From contig CAZNDO010000031.1 in NCBI GenBank assembly GCA_964571855.1, forward strand, positions 1 to 27,185: a DNA stretch of 27,185 bases, written 5' to 3'. Below, one piece after another: positions 1 to 9,984 of the stretch. How positions within the stretch are numbered: the stretch's first letter is position 1; each line of letters starts with the position of its first letter. The translations under genes and the position numbers were made by a program. The DNA comes from CAYYFX01 sp964571855 (lineage in GTDB: Bacteria > ARS69). Under the pieces are notes generated by a model, which made no database searches, was not told the DNA's origin, and saw nothing but the letters and a program-made list of their open reading frames with translations.

Positions 1-251
1 CCGGCCGCGCAGCTCCCCGCCCCGCCGGACCTCCGCCCGAATCCGGGGGTTGGCCCGGGGCGTCCTGGCACCCGCGCCCCGCTCGCTTGGGGTGGTGCAC
101 GCCGTTCCGGAGGTCGTGGTCGGCTGAGTCCCCGCCGCCGTTCCGGCCCGTGGCTTGACGGGTGGTCGGGGCGGGTGTCACTTTCGTTCGTCCCTTCGTC
201 CTGTTCCCTGATTCCATCCGGTGGGCGGCTTCGCCGCTCGGGAGCCTCCTG
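1..251. other. Leader region upstream of the kgd-type gene; possible tail of an unseen gene
   Basis: The + strand is open from the window edge to a TGA at 125-127 (41 codons, ending VVHAVPEVVVG). It could be the C-terminus of a gene lying outside the window, but I recognise no family and GC-rich DNA often stays open this long by chance. The stretch 128-251 is non-coding leader. It contains a TTGACG at 155-160, but no convincing -10 box lies 16-18 bases downstream. Confidence 0.2.
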
Positions 252-3200
252 GTGAGCGAGAAGACGCCCGACGACGCGGCGCGTTTCGGGCCGAATGCGT
301 GGTTGATCGAGGAGAAGTACCGGCAGTTCCGCGAGTTCCCCGAGTCCGTGGGGGATTCGTGGAAGGGGTTCTTCGGGGGCGGCGTGCGGGGCGGGAACGG
401 GCCCGAGAAGGCGGCGCCGGCGGATGCCGAGGAGTTGGCGTGGCGGACGCCGGCGCGCGCGGAGAACGCGGCCGGCGGATCCCGGCCCTCCCCGCCCGCG
501 GGGGCGCCCGGGACGGCGGGGTCCGCGGCCGCGCCGGTGGCGCCCGCGGGTGGCGCGCAGGCGTTGCGCGGGGCGGCGGCGCGGGTCGTCGAGAACATGG
601 AGCGGAGCCTCGCGGTGCCGACGGCCACGTCGGTGCGCGAGATGCCCGTGCGCGTGCTGGAGGAGAACCGGCGCGTCGCGAACCAGGACCTCGCCGCGCA
701 GGGCGGGAAGGTCAGCTTCACGCATCTGGTGGCGTGGGCCATTCTCAGAGCGCTCGCGAAGCACCCGGCGATGACCGCGGCCTACGCGGAGATCGAGGGC
801 ACGCCGCATCGCATCGTGCCGGAGCACATCCACCTCGGGATCGCGGTGGACGTGACCCGGCGCGACGGCTCGCGCGGGCTGCTGGTGCCGAACATCAAGG
901 AGGCCGAGCGGCTCTCCTTCCGCGAGTTCCTCGCCGCGTACGACGACGTGGTCCGGAAGGCGCGCGAGAACCGCCTCGCCCCGGACGACTTCGTCGGCAC
1001 CACGGTCACGCTCACGAACCCCGGGACCATCGGCACGGCGCACTCCATCCCGCGGCTCATGGCCGGCCAGGGGCTGATCGTGGCCACGGGCGCCATCGAG
1101 TACCCGCCCGCGTTCCGGAGCGCCGACCCCGCGGCCCTGGCCATGCTCGGCGTGAGCCGCGTGATGACCATCACGAGCACGTACGACCACCGCGTGATCC
1201 AGGGCGCGGAGTCCGGCGAGTTCCTGCGCACGATGGACGGGCTGCTCCAGGGCGACGAGTCGTTCTACGACGACATCTTCGCGAGCCTCGGCGTGCCGCT
1301 GCGGCCCGTGCGCCTCGTGCCGGACACGAGTCCCGTGGGGGAGCGCGGCGAGGGACTGGTGAAGAAGGAGGCGAAGGTCCTGGAGCTGATCCGGACCTAC
1401 CGCGTGCGCGGCCACCTCATCGCGCACGTGAACCCGCTCTCCACCGACGTGCCCGCGCACCCGGAGCTGGACCCGGAGCACTGGGGCCTCACCGTGTGGG
1501 ACCTGGACCGCGAGTTCTACACCGGCGGGCTGGGCGGCCGGGACCACATGACGCTGCGCGAGATCCTGGCCACGCTGCACGGCGCGTACTGCCGCGCGAT
1601 CGGGCTCGAGTACATGCACATCCAGGAGCCCGAGGAGAAGGAGTGGCTGCGGGAGCGGATCGAGGGCGGCGCGGATCGCACCGACTGGATCGACGACGCG
1701 CGCAAGCGCCGCATCCTGGACCGGCTCAACGCCGCGGAGGCCTTCGAGCGATTCCTGCACACGAAGTACGTGGGCCACAAGCGCTTCAGCCTGGAGGGCG
1801 CGGAGACCCTGATCCCGCTGCTGGACCGGCTGTTCACGTGCGCGGCGGACGACGGCATGACCGAGGCCGTGATCGGCATGGCGCACCGCGGCCGCCTCAA
1901 CGTGCTCGCGAACGTGATGGGCGTGGGGATGGAGAAGCTCTTCCGCACGTTCGAGGGCGACCTGGACCCGGACAGCCTCGAGGGCTCCGGCGACGTGAAG
2001 TACCACCTGGGCGCCGTGGGCCGGCACGTGGCGCCGGACGGCAGCGAGGTGCGGCTCACCCTCTCGTCGAACCCCAGCCACCTGGAAGCGGTGAACCCGG
2101 TGGTGGAGGGCATGGCCCGCGCGAAGCAGGACGCGTCCGGCGACACGGAGCGCGGTCGGGTGCTGCCGGTGCTGATCCACGGCGACGCGGCGTTCGCCGG
2201 CCAGGGCGTGGTGGCGGAGACCCTGAACCTCTCCGACCTGAAGGGCTACCGCACCGGCGGCACCGTGCACGTGATCGTGAACAACGGCATCGGCTTCACG
2301 ACCGCGCCCGTGGACGCGCGCTCCACCGTGTACCCCACGGACGTGGCGCGCATGGTGCAGGCCCCCATCTTCCACGTGAACGGGAACGATCCCGAGGCGT
2401 GCATCCGCGTGATCGAGATCGCGTTCGCGTACCGGCAGCGCTTCCGCCGCGACGTGGTCGTGGACATGCAGTGCTACCGCCGCCACGGGCACAACGAGGG
2501 CGACGAGCCGTCGTTCACGCAGCCGATCATGTACGCGCGCATCCACGAGATGAAGCCCGTGCGGCTCCTGTACACCGAGGCGCTCGTGCGCCGCGGCGAC
2601 ATCCGCGAGGAGGAGCAGGAGGCCGCGCTGGCGGACTTCCGCGCGCGGCTGGAGAACGCGTTCAAGTCCACGCGGGACAGCCGCCCGCCCACGCCGGTGC
2701 TGCCGCGGGACGGTGTGACCGACGACGCGCAGCCCTCCCCCGACACCGGTGTGGAGCGCGCGGTGCTGGACGAGGTGCTGCGCGCGGTGGCGTCGCATCC
2801 GGCGGAGCACCGCGTGCACCCGAAGCTGAAGAAGGTGCTGGAGGAGCGCGGGCGCATGCTGGAGTCGGACTCCGTGGACTGGGCCACCGCGGAGGCGCTG
2901 GCCTTCGGCACCCTGCTGCGCGAGGGTGTGAACGTGCGCCTGTCGGGGCAGGACTCCCGCCGCGGCACGTTCTCGCAGCGGCACGCCGTGCTGATCGACC
3001 AGGTCACGCAGGACGAGTACGCGCCGCTGGCGCACGTGGCGGAGAGGCAGGGTCGCTTCCAGGCGTACGACAGCCTGCTCTCGGAGTTCGCCGTCGTCGG
3101 CTTCGATTACGGCTACTCCGTGGAGGCGAAGGGCGACCTGGTGCTCTGGGAGGCGCAGTTCGGGGACTTCGCGAACGGCGCGCAGATCATCATCGACCAG

Positions 3201-3896
3201 TTCATCTCCTCCGCGCAGGAGAAGTGGAACCAGGCCAGCGGGATCGTGCTGCTCTTGCCGCACGGGTACGAGGGCCAGGGGCCGGAGCACTCCAGCGCGC
3301 GGCTGGAGCGGTTCCTCACGCTGTGCGCGAAGCGGAACCTGCGCGTGGCCATGCCCACGACCGCCGCGCAGTACTTCCACCTGCTCCGGCGGCAGGTGCA
3401 GCAGACGCCGCCGAAGCCGCTCGTGGTGATGACGCCGAAGAGCCTCCTGCGCGCGCCCGCGGCGAAGAGCCCGGCCGCGGACTTCGAGAGCGGCGCCTTC
3501 CGCCTCATCCTGGACGACCCGGACCCGCCGTCGGATCCGGAGCGGCTGCTGCTCTGCTCCGGCAAGGTGGCGCACGACCTGCTGGCGTTCCGCAAGCGCC
3601 ACCGGGTGGGCGGTTCGGTGGTGGCGCGGATGGAGCAGCTCTACCCCTTCCCCACCGACGACCTCGCGGCCCTGCGGGAGAAGTACCCCACGGCGCGCCG
3701 GATCCGCTGGGTGCAGGAGGAGCCGTCCAACATGGGCGCGTGGAACTTCGTCCTGGAGAAGCTGCGCGAGCGGCTTCCCGCGGACGTGGAGCTCACGTGC
3801 GTGGCCCGCCCGAAGGGCGGAAGCCCCGCCACGGGCAGCCAGGCGATGCACGCGGTGGAGCAGGAGATCCTGCTGCAGCAGGCGTTCCTGGGCTGA
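252..3896 (+). CDS. kgd: Multifunctional 2-oxoglutarate dehydrogenase/decarboxylase (fused E2 succinyltransferase domain + E1)
   Basis: A 1214-residue TCA-cycle enzyme that decarboxylates 2-oxoglutarate using thiamine diphosphate and passes the succinyl group towards CoA. Residues 1-40 match the E1o N-terminal helix (FGPNAWLIEEKYRQF). A Pro/Ala/Gly-rich linker runs to about 105. An E2 acyltransferase catalytic domain spans about 105-330, with the YDHRVIQGAESG active-site motif at about 311. The E1 part follows, with GMAHRGRLNV (about 542), HGDAAFAGQG (about 643), VNNGIGFTT (about 676), HGHNEGDEPSFTQP (about 744) and YEGQGPEHSSAR (about 1006). No lipoyl or subunit-binding domain is present, as in actinobacterial Kgd/OdhA, so the acyl group presumably goes to a lipoyl domain on another protein. 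Length is typical of Kgd. I chose GTG 252 because GGGAG lies just upstream and the family N-terminus begins there; an in-frame GTG at 162 would add 30 residues lacking similarity. The gene stands alone and converges on the minus-strand operon. Confidence 0.95.
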   Translation: MSEKTPDDAARFGPNAWLIEEKYRQFREFPESVGDSWKGFFGGGVRGGNGPEKAAPADAEELAWRTPARAENAAGGSRPSPPAGAPGTAGSAAAPVAPAGGAQALRGAAARVVENMERSLAVPTATSVREMPVRVLEENRRVANQDLAAQGGKVSFTHLVAWAILRALAKHPAMTAAYAEIEGTPHRIVPEHIHLGIAVDVTRRDGSRGLLVPNIKEAERLSFREFLAAYDDVVRKARENRLAPDDFVGTTVTLTNPGTIGTAHSIPRLMAGQGLIVATGAIEYPPAFRSADPAALAMLGVSRVMTITSTYDHRVIQGAESGEFLRTMDGLLQGDESFYDDIFASLGVPLRPVRLVPDTSPVGERGEGLVKKEAKVLELIRTYRVRGHLIAHVNPLSTDVPAHPELDPEHWGLTVWDLDREFYTGGLGGRDHMTLREILATLHGAYCRAIGLEYMHIQEPEEKEWLRERIEGGADRTDWIDDARKRRILDRLNAAEAFERFLHTKYVGHKRFSLEGAETLIPLLDRLFTCAADDGMTEAVIGMAHRGRLNVLANVMGVGMEKLFRTFEGDLDPDSLEGSGDVKYHLGAVGRHVAPDGSEVRLTLSSNPSHLEAVNPVVEGMARAKQDASGDTERGRVLPVLIHGDAAFAGQGVVAETLNLSDLKGYRTGGTVHVIVNNGIGFTTAPVDARSTVYPTDVARMVQAPIFHVNGNDPEACIRVIEIAFAYRQRFRRDVVVDMQCYRRHGHNEGDEPSFTQPIMYARIHEMKPVRLLYTEALVRRGDIREEEQEAALADFRARLENAFKSTRDSRPPTPVLPRDGVTDDAQPSPDTGVERAVLDEVLRAVASHPAEHRVHPKLKKVLEERGRMLESDSVDWATAEALAFGTLLREGVNVRLSGQDSRRGTFSQRHAVLIDQVTQDEYAPLAHVAERQGRFQAYDSLLSEFAVVGFDYGYSVEAKGDLVLWEAQFGDFANGAQIIIDQFISSAQEKWNQASGIVLLLPHGYEGQGPEHSSARLERFLTLCAKRNLRVAMPTTAAQYFHLLRRQVQQTPPKPLVVMTPKSLLRAPAAKSPAADFESGAFRLILDDPDPPSDPERLLLCSGKVAHDLLAFRKRHRVGGSVVARMEQLYPFPTDDLAALREKYPTARRIRWVQEEPSNMGAWNFVLEKLRERLPADVELTCVARPKGGSPATGSQAMHAVEQEILLQQAFLG

Positions 3897-3920
3897 CGGC
3901 GGGCGGGGCGACCCCCTGCC

Positions 3921-4505
3921 TCAGCCCCGCGGCGAGACGGCCTCCTCCCGGGGTCCCGCGTGCACGTACACGATGTGCAACGTGGCACCCTCCAGGGTCC
4001 CCAGCCGGTTCCGGTCCTCAACACGGAGCCCCGATCCGAAGCGCGACGGAACCGTCAGCAGAAACCGCGCGGCGTTGTCCCCGCGCCGGAAGGCCTCCTG
4101 GACCAGCGACGTGACGTCCACCGTGAGGCGCCCGGACGTGTCCGACCCGTCGAACTCCGCGTAAGGAACATTGCCCTCCACGTCGCCGCCGGGCGTGCGC
4201 CAAGGACTGGTCCAGGTGGCGGCCCCGCGCACCCAGGCCGTGGGAACCGAGTACACCTGCAAGTCCAGTCGTCGCTCCGCGGCGACGGCGGGCACCGGGA
4301 TCTCCAGGTACGCCGTCGTCACCCACGCGGGCGACGGCCCTGGCAGTTCGAGGGGCTCGTACGCCAGCAGGATCCGTGCGGCCCCTTCCTCGCTCACGAT
4401 GACGTCTGTCCCCGCAAGGGGAATCGAGAGCCGCGCCGCCTCCGCAGCGCCCGCGATCATCAGGAACCCCGCAGCTCCCGCGGCCCACGCTCGAAGTCCA
4501 CTCAT
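3921..4505 (-). CDS. Secreted DNRLRE-like domain protein
   Basis: A 194-residue exported protein. Residues 1-23 form a clear signal peptide (Arg near the start, Ala/Gly-rich hydrophobic core, cleavage near AEA-AR). The body resembles the DNRLRE/CBM96-like beta-sandwich pattern: strands giving LDLQVYSVPTAWVRGAATWTSPW, then LTVDVTSLVQEAF, then a final strand pair (FLLTVPS, ATLHIVYVHA). These domains usually sit on secreted polysaccharide-associated or surface proteins; the exact ligand cannot be read from sequence. The ATG has a perfect AGGAGG five bases upstream (4511-4516). It lies 14 bases after the beta-helix gene, so it is the last gene of a three-gene secreted operon. It has no C-terminal sorting domain. 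The gene ends 24 bases from the convergent kgd-type gene with no obvious strong terminator between them. Confidence 0.8.
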   Translation of the reverse strand: MSGLRAWAAGAAGFLMIAGAAEAARLSIPLAGTDVIVSEEGAARILLAYEPLELPGPSPAWVTTAYLEIPVPAVAAERRLDLQVYSVPTAWVRGAATWTSPWRTPGGDVEGNVPYAEFDGSDTSGRLTVDVTSLVQEAFRRGDNAARFLLTVPSRFGSGLRVEDRNRLGTLEGATLHIVYVHAGPREEAVSPRG

Positions 4506-4519
4506 CGCTTCCTCCTTGC

Positions 4520-5851
4520 TCACGGCGTCCGGAAGGCCGCCTTGGTTCTTCCCCAGGACATCGGATCGATCGACACGGTGTCGCACGCGACCCCCAGCGC
4601 GCCCAGCGGGGCGCACCAGAGGGTCGCGCACGGCGAGTTCGACTGCACCGTCCAGTCCCCGGCCAGGTGGTTGCAGAACAGGGGATCCACGTCGAAGTCG
4701 GACGGCGACGGCGTCCAGTTCCCGTAGTCGCCCGCCGCATTCGCCCAGAAGAGATTGCACTGGTTGCCGATGATAGTGACCCCGACCGCGGCGTTCACCG
4801 CCTCGGCGCCGGCGGAGTACGTGGTGACGTTGTGCTCGAACACCACGGACCCGCCGAACGCCGCCGAGAATGCCGCTCCACCCAGCCTCGAGTAGGACCC
4901 CACGAACGTGTTGTTGCGCACCGTCAGGTCCGACGTCTCCGAGCGGATGGCGCCACCTCGGGATCCGCTGACCAGGGTGGAGTCGTACGCGAACGTATTG
5001 AACTCGATCGTTGCCGTACAGACTGTCGTCCGAAGGCCGCCGCCGCCGCCCTCCTCCGCCGCGTTCCTCAGGAACAGGTTCCGCGCCACAGCGACATCGG
5101 GCGCGTAGTACAGGTCGAGGCAGACGCCGTACCCCGCGCCGCGGTTGTCCACGAAAACGCAGTCCTCGACGCGCACAGGGCCGGGAGTTGGATCCCCGTC
5201 GAAGTCGGCCTGGATGCACTTCCCCACAACCCGTTCGAAGCGACAGTTCTGCACGTCCAGCGCGCCGCGCACAAGCCAGACCGCGCCGCCAGGCGAGGTG
5301 CAGTCCACGATCTCGGAGTCGATGATCTCGACGCTGCAATCGCGAGCCGCGACCGCGGCTCCCACACCCCCCGATCCTCCCGAGATGTTGTCCGCGAAGC
5401 GGCAACTACGAACCACGACACCGGGAGAGCGGATACTGCCAACGGCCGCCGCATCTCGGGCAGGATCGACGACTCCTCGGAGGCTCAAGTCCTCGATCAC
5501 CAGGGGCTCCGCACCCTCCGGTTCGGCGAAGACAATGATATCTTGCTCACCATCGCCGCCGCCAGAACCATCGATCGTGGTCACATTCGCCCCTTCCCCG
5601 CGGATCGTCATTCCATGCCTTGGGAACGCCGATCCAGAGATCAGGAAGAGGAACCCATCGATCTCCACCCATCGGTCCTCTCGGTGCGTCCAGGTTCCCG
5701 CACCCACAAGGACGGTGTCTCCCTCCGCGGCCGCGTCCACTGCCACCAGCACACTCGGGTAGTCGTCCGGCACGCGGAGCGTGCTCGCCTCGACGACCAC
5801 AGCCAAGGCAAGAGTCGACAAGGTCCGTACGCCGAGGACGAACTCGCGCAT
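4520..5851 (-). CDS. Secreted right-handed parallel beta-helix protein
   Basis: A 443-residue exported protein of the pectate-lyase-like beta-helix superfamily. Residues 1-23 look like a signal peptide. The mature start, TLRVPDDYPSVLVAVDAAAEGDTVLVGAGTW, is the usual opening of such proteins, where a coil covers a TLxVPxDYxTIQxAIDAA-type segment. It is followed by repeated short strands with Asn ladders (VRNNTF, FEHNVT, IEFNTFAY, VARNLFLRN) to about residue 400. No catalytic residues are evident, so an enzyme function is not claimed; many relatives are surface or adhesin-like. It lies only seven bases after the upstream metalloprotease stop, with GAGG at 5862-5865 overlapping that stop region, so translation is probably coupled. 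Unlike its large neighbour it lacks a FlgD-like C-terminal domain. Confidence 0.85.
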   Translation of the reverse strand: MREFVLGVRTLSTLALAVVVEASTLRVPDDYPSVLVAVDAAAEGDTVLVGAGTWTHREDRWVEIDGFLFLISGSAFPRHGMTIRGEGANVTTIDGSGGGDGEQDIIVFAEPEGAEPLVIEDLSLRGVVDPARDAAAVGSIRSPGVVVRSCRFADNISGGSGGVGAAVAARDCSVEIIDSEIVDCTSPGGAVWLVRGALDVQNCRFERVVGKCIQADFDGDPTPGPVRVEDCVFVDNRGAGYGVCLDLYYAPDVAVARNLFLRNAAEEGGGGGLRTTVCTATIEFNTFAYDSTLVSGSRGGAIRSETSDLTVRNNTFVGSYSRLGGAAFSAAFGGSVVFEHNVTTYSAGAEAVNAAVGVTIIGNQCNLFWANAAGDYGNWTPSPSDFDVDPLFCNHLAGDWTVQSNSPCATLWCAPLGALGVACDTVSIDPMSWGRTKAAFRTP

Positions 5852-5858
5852 GGCGCGA

Positions 5859-8800
5859 CTACCTCACAACCACGAGCTTGGCGGCACCCGAGAAGTCGGG
5901 TGCTGTCACGCGGACGAAGTACACTCCCGCGGCGACGGGTCTTCCGAGAGTGTCCCGCCGATCCCAAGTGAACCGGTAGCGACCTGGCTCAAGCGCGTGT
6001 GCCCCCAGACCGACGACCCGCCGACCTCGCACGTCGTAAACAGCAACCTGAACGGACTGCTGGCTCGCACCCGGAACCGAGAGTTCTACGGTGCCGCTGG
6101 GAACGCCCACCCCCGCCGGGGCCGGGCGAATCGACCATGCGATCGGCTGGTCCTCCCCCTGCCCATCGGGCGCCCTCATGGACTCTCCGCCTCGACCGCG
6201 CGAAGCGCCTGCGCTGCACAGATCCTCGGACGCGAGGATGGGGCTCAACAGGACGTCACCCAGGCCACCGTTGAACGTGGCACGGATAGTCGTCGAGTCG
6301 GTCACGATCGACCCGCCGATCTTCCACGAAGTCGCTCCGAAGTCTGCGTCGACGAAGTACGTCATGCGCAGGTCTACGTTGTACGGAACGAACTGCTCGA
6401 GCTCCATCGCGTTGCTCTCGGCCGAGCTTCCTCCCCCTGCCCGGTCGTACCACCGCATACCCACGTTATCGTCGAGCGCGACATTCCACGTTCGACTCGA
6501 GCGCATCTCGTTCCGCGTGAACCAGACGCTGCCCTCGTATGACTTCATCTTGCCGCCCACACGCTCGTATCGGAGCCCGACACGGTTGTCGATGAACCGG
6601 TTGCACCCCAGGTCCACGTCGGCCGCCTGATAGATGTGCATCCCGCGCCCCGACCACTGCGTCACGAGGTTGTCCTGAATCGCCCCCTGGTAGTACTGGC
6701 AGAACCACTCCAGGAAGATCCCGGCGCTTCCAGCGATGCCGACCTCCTCGCCTTCCCCGGTCAGCGTGTTGCCCACGATCGTGACCGTCTTCGTCGGCGT
6801 CTGGCTCACGGAGGCGTTGCAGAAGGACTCACTTCCGTGCCAGCGGATCCCGTAAAGACGCTGCTGGCCGATCTCGTTCCCTGAGATGACCGGCTCCCCC
6901 GCGATGCAGTGGATGCCCGTGGTCGCGAGATCGGTGTCGAACCCCGGACCTGTCTCGATCACGTTGTCCTCGATGACGCTACCGTACCAGTCGAGGATCG
7001 CCTCCTCGTTGTAGTTGTGCAGGTAGCACCGGCGGACCTCCGCCGTGTCCGCCGCGACCAGGTTCAGGGGGCGGACGGCAAACCCGATGTCGGCGTCTTC
7101 CAGGATCGCCACCGCGGGTCCCGACACCACGATGCTGCCCCAGTCATCCCCATTCGCGGAGTCTTTCGTGGTGCTCTCGAACACGACACGGTCCCCGCCG
7201 GCTCCGTCGCCGTAGGTCTGGAAGCGGCCGCCGCTCTGCACGATGTCCACCTTCCCGGACTCGCCGTCCCCGTGGTCGTACTGCGAGGTCGTCGTCGCCA
7301 CCACGCGCATCGGTCCTTGCAGCGTCACGGACTGACCCTCCGCGATCCGCACGTCCCGATCCAGGTAGATGTCGCCTTCGCTGTTGTTCTCGAAGGACGG
7401 CTTGGTCAACGTCATCAGGCAGGTGTCCAGGACAGCGATCGCGCGCACCGCATCCCGGATCTGCGTGAACTCGAGAGTTCGCTCGCAGTCGCAGTATCCG
7501 CCGGACGGCGCCTCCGGGAAGAGCTTCATGCCGCCCCAGTCATCGGTCAGGCCGGCGCCCGAGGAGTCCGGATCGTCGGACCGCAGCACGATGGGCTTGG
7601 CCTCCGTGCCCTCGAACCGGGTCGGGCCGTTCACGAGAAGCTCCGACAGGTTCGGATACGTGCCGAGCCCGTTGTTGTGCGCGACGTCACGGTTCGCGGC
7701 GAACCCGACGCGAAGCCCCGGCGGTACGACGACCGAGTCCGAGGGGCCGATCTGCACGTCGCGATCGAAGCTGAGATCATTGAACGAGCCGCCGGAGACG
7801 ATCTTGTGCATCCCGAACAGCGACTCGGCGTCGGGGAACTCGTCCGCCTCCAACGCCACCGCTGCGCGCGCGCGATCGATGACCACCTCGCCGATATCCA
7901 GGTCTTCCACGTCCTTCACGCGCAACCCGTACCAATCGGCGGGCCCCGGTGCAACGGCGACGATCTCCGTGGAGTCCGGGCCGCCGAGTGCGCAGGACTT
8001 GTTGGGATCGCACGTGAAGTACAGCGTGCCATCCGGTTTCGGCCCGATCCGCTGCGCCGTGTCCCGGGCGGATCCGAGGAACGGAGGCTGGGTGCTCGTA
8101 CCGAAGTCCAGCGTGCCGCCGTCTGCCACCAGGACTTCGACGCGGTTCTTGTCGACGCCCTGATCGGCGGTTCGCGGCGGGCCGGCAAGGACGCGCGCGT
8201 TCTCGGCCAGAGCCACGGAGTGCCCGGACTGGATCGAGAAGTCGTCGGCGAGAAGCACCTGCCCGTTCCAGGTCACGCTGCCCGCACCGGTGGCGTTCTG
8301 GGGTTGGTTCCAGCGGATGTCGAAGATCAGGCTACTGTCCGGACCCGTCCGGATGTTGAGGATGGCGAGTCCACTGGACACGCTCTGCAGCGTGTCGCCC
8401 CAGGCGTAGAGGTTCGTGTTGGGGCACGTGTAGGGCGCGAACGTGTTGTTCCGCCCGGGCAGGAAGGGGTCCTCGGCGGACGCGCGGCGACCGCCCGTCA
8501 GTGCATTGTGGCCTCCTACAGGATCGGGGTCGAAGTTCTCATCGAACAGCCCGTACGCGGACTCCACGTTCAGGCGGAAGGCATTCCCGTCCCCGCAGCC
8601 GTCGCCGCCAGCAAGGGGGGAGCCATAGTTGACATGCGTGATGAGGAGGCCGCTCCCGGGCTGTCCGGGGTTTGTCTCCACCGGCGACTCCGCCCATCCC
8701 TCGGCGTAGGGCGTGGACGCGCGGCGGTTCTCGATCAGGAAGTACTGCGTGGTGTCCTGCGCTACCGGAAACACGCGGCAGTAGGTGGAGTCGGACGCCC

Positions 8801-9984
8801 CCCAGGATCCGACGTTCCTGGCGAACGAGTCGTACAGGCGAATCGTCCGCCACTCGTTGTACTGCACGTCGATCGGCTCGACCCAGCCGGCGCTGAGCCG
8901 CTCATAACCGTGCAGCAGCGTGCCGTGATCCGACTCCGTCATGAGGCCCCAGACCACGGGGTTCGCCATGTGGAGCCCGCCGGAGAGATTGGGCTCTCCG
9001 AGGAACACGGAGTGCATCATCTCGTGGGCGATGACCGTCCGGTACCAGTTCAAGCTCGTGTCCAGGACCACGGAAGTCTCATCGCTGCTGCCCCCCGCGG
9101 AGCAGGGTGCGACCGGCTGCGTGGCGCACCCCGACACCATGTGGCAGTCCTCGGGGAACGCGCCGGCGGAGACGTACGAGGAGTAGTCGCTGGAGCAGAT
9201 GCGATGTCGCAGGCTGGTTACCCACCCCGCGGCGGCCGAGTTCCAGTAGACCTGCTGCTGGTCGGCCGCACTCCACACGGACCCGGCGAACTCCCACACT
9301 CCGTGCCCCGTGGTGGAGGCGATGCTGACGACCCCGCCGGCCTCGCACGTACCTTCGTACTTCGACAAGCTGCGGAAGACGACGCAGACGTAGTCGAGCT
9401 TTCCGGATCCCGTGTTGATGAAGGGAGTAAAGGAGAAGGTCGAGTCCGCCGCGACCCTCGCCAGAGCATCGCGGGCGATCCGGTCGACTCGAGAGGTACC
9501 CGTTCCGACGGCTCTGTACTCGGAGATCGTGCTGTCGAGGACCACGACCTGCCCGTAGACCGAAACATCGATCAGAAGGTCCCCACGCGACATCAGCCAG
9601 AAGTAGTGTGCCAGCGACCCTTCCTCGACCGGAGCGCTTCCCGGCGGCCCCCCCGTGTCCTCCGCGAGATCCGATGCCCAGGACGGGAGCGAGTCCCACT
9701 GCGTGGCCGTCGTGTCGATCGGCCAGTGGTCCGCCCAGTCTGCGATGTTGTCGTCCGGGAAGCGGGCGAAGATGAACAGTGCGCGGCGGTAGCCCTCCGT
9801 CGGAAGGCCGAATGCCTCGGGATCCTCGGCGACCTCTTCGGTCCCGCAGTCCCAGAACTCCTCAGTGGCGGCCGAGGCGACACTCCCCCCAGCCCAGAGC
9901 AAAAGCGAGGGCAGCACCGACTGCGGCGAGGCTCGCCCCCCCCCGGGTGAAGTCGAGACGAATCTGGTTCCCGGTATGCCTCAT
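5859..9984 (-). CDS. Secreted M6-like metalloprotease / beta-helix / FlgD-like C-terminal domain protein (frameshifted at its signal peptide as written)
   Basis: The long open frame (9917-5859) codes 1352 residues. The N-terminal ~400 residues resemble M6 (immune inhibitor A-type) secreted peptidases: LAHYFWLMSRGDLLIDVSV, zinc motif HEMMH at 298-302, LSAGWVEP and YFLIENRR. The middle (~530-1190) is a long right-handed beta-helix-like region with repeated 'IxDN/VxxN' strands. The last ~90 residues (SVQVAVYDVRGRRVV...GVYFVRVTA...KLVVVR) form a FlgD-like/type-A sorting-style domain used for surface attachment or secretion in FCB-type bacteria. The best start is ATG 9984 with AGGAGG at 9992-9997, but that frame leaves the main frame at a G9 run (C9 on +, 9936-9944). 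With eight Gs the two join into a good signal peptide ending SVLPSLLLWAGGSVASA. As written, only a GTG at 9917 without Shine-Dalgarno opens the main frame. First gene of the secreted operon. Confidence 0.8.
9936..9944 (-). repeat. Homopolymeric G9 tract (C9 on + strand) in the signal-peptide coding region
   Basis: Nine identical bases in a row lie 13 codons after the well-placed ATG at 9984. Reading through nine Gs gives a 40-residue peptide that stops at GECRLGRH. Reading eight Gs joins the ATG to the metalloprotease frame. Tracts of this type are known slipped-strand switches in other bacteria and also a common assembly error. Confidence 0.9.

Noticed and set aside
155..183. TTGACG at 155-160 as a promoter for the kgd-type gene
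   Set aside because: A good -35 box, but the hexamer 17 bases downstream (TCACTT) is not a convincing -10, and no alternative within normal spacing is better.
3905..3915. GGGG-CGA-CCCC hairpin between the convergent kgd-type and DNRLRE genes
   Set aside because: Only a four-base stem with no T run; expected by chance at this GC content.
221..4114. 1297-residue + frame over the kgd-type gene
   Set aside because: Arg/Gly/Pro-rich out-of-frame translation; the other frame carries all E2 and E1 motifs.
6909..9950. 1013-residue open frame on the + strand opposite the metalloprotease gene
   Set aside because: It is an antisense shadow caused by GC-rich third positions. Its product is Arg/Val/His/Asp-rich with no domain or signal, whereas the minus strand has recognisable domains throughout.
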